Part shown: one piece after another, positions 7,046-7,222 of the stretch | Position numbering within the stretch: position 1 is the stretch's first letter | How the letters are laid out: each line of letters starts with the position of its first letter | Assembly (NCBI GenBank): GCA_023263015.1 | Contig: JALQXV010000057.1 | Coordinates: 1 to 7,222, forward strand | Length of the DNA stretch: 7,222 bases | Direction: 5' to 3' | Source: Candidatus Saccharimonadia bacterium | GTDB taxonomy: Bacteria; Patescibacteriota; Saccharimonadia; Saccharimonadales; 2-12-FULL-41-12 | Translations under genes and position numbers: made by a program | The notes under the pieces: generated by a model | Database searches by the model: none | What the model saw: only the letters and a program-made list of their open reading frames with translations | What the model was told of the DNA's origin: nothing

Positions 7046-7054
7046 ATAGTATCA
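7046..7054 (-). promoter_or_regulatory. Extended -10 box overlapping the glycosylase stop codon, before the DUF2177 gene
   Basis: The minus strand reads TGA-TACTAT-AGCCGT-ATG. TACTAT has two mismatches to TATAAT, and the TGA stop codon of the upstream gene supplies the TGn extension. The hexamer ends six bases before the ATG, which again predicts a leaderless mRNA. No -35 hexamer is recognisable at the right distance, and no ribosome binding site is present. Confidence 0.42.
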
Positions 7055-7222
7055 CGAAACAAAGGGGTTATCTTTGACCCAAAATCGCCACGGTATGTCC
7101 TTGGCTTGGCTTATGCCGACTCTGGGACCGGTACCGATTTTAAAATTAGTACCCGAGCTGGGTTTAATGAAAAGTTCATCGTTATTGTAGAGTTCTTTGC
7201 CGTAATCGGCTTTTGTAATGCC
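7052..7222 (-). CDS. mpg: 3-methyladenine DNA glycosylase (AAG/MPG family), C-terminal 56 residues (5' end outside window)
   Basis: Reading the minus strand from base 7222 gives an open frame of 56 codons ending in TGA at 7054-7052. The translated end carries the family's C-terminal signature: a Gly-Thr-Gly-Pro-Arg-Val-Gly-Ile stretch, then DIPWRFWVKDNPFVS. AAG/MPG proteins end in a near-identical GPRIG...PWRF...NP.VS pattern. The enzyme excises alkylated purines such as 3-methyladenine from DNA to start base excision repair. The catalytic glutamate and the DNA-intercalating tyrosine lie in the missing N-terminal part, so activity cannot be judged. Ending in TGA at exactly the expected place shows that TGA is a stop codon in this organism. 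Confidence 0.88.
   Translation of the reverse strand, partial: GITKADYGKELYNNDELFIKPSSGTNFKIGTGPRVGISQAKDIPWRFWVKDNPFVS

Noticed and set aside
7052..7054. TGA read as glycine, as in some CPR lineages
   Set aside because: The TGA falls exactly at the conserved end of the glycosylase, and the other genes are full length without needing TGA readthrough.

Overview
This window looks like a compact, chromosomal housekeeping stretch from a small-genome bacterium, most likely a member of the Candidate Phyla Radiation (Patescibacteria), with Saccharibacteria (TM7) as the best guess. That placement is inference: it rests on the overall look of the proteins, the near absence of intergenic DNA, the short membrane-anchored hypothetical protein and the scarcity of Shine-Dalgarno motifs. 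No rRNA or other marker gene is present to prove it. The base composition is moderate. TGA is used as a normal stop (end of the DNA glycosylase gene), which argues against the TGA-recoding Gracilibacteria/Absconditabacteria.

All seven genes are on the minus strand, so transcription runs from high to low coordinates. In that order they are: the C-terminal end of a 3-methyladenine DNA glycosylase (7222-7052); a small four-helix DUF2177 membrane protein (7039-6650); pyruvate kinase (6606-5167); phosphoglycerate kinase (5151-3871); triosephosphate isomerase (3848-3063); an acidic, probably disordered protein with one C-terminal membrane helix (3053-2520); a full-length UvrD/PcrA-type DNA helicase (2492-294); and the first 98 residues of a membrane-anchored Nudix hydrolase (294 to beyond base 1). 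That is six complete or 5'-complete genes plus one gene cut at its 5' end and one cut at its 3' end. Gaps between genes are 12, 43, 15, 22, 9, 27 and -1 bases, so no stretch over 300 bases lacks a gene.

The centre is a lower-glycolysis cluster (pyk-pgk-tpiA). Together these enzymes interconvert the triose phosphates and carry out the two ATP-yielding substrate-level phosphorylations, the expected main ATP source of a fermentative organism. Genome-maintenance functions flank it: base-excision repair upstream, helicase and Nudix hydrolase downstream.

The most interesting signal is at the gene starts. Three genes (DUF2177, pyk, the helicase) have a sigma70-like -10 box ending only 6-7 bases before the ATG, and tpiA has one 13 bases before it. 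Only pgk has a convincing ribosome binding site. This predicts leaderless or near-leaderless mRNAs at transcription-unit heads. Pyruvate kinase also carries the residue signature of the potassium-independent branch of its family. I see no mobile element, CRISPR array, RNA gene or evident new defence or metabolic system here; this is largely an ordinary core region.
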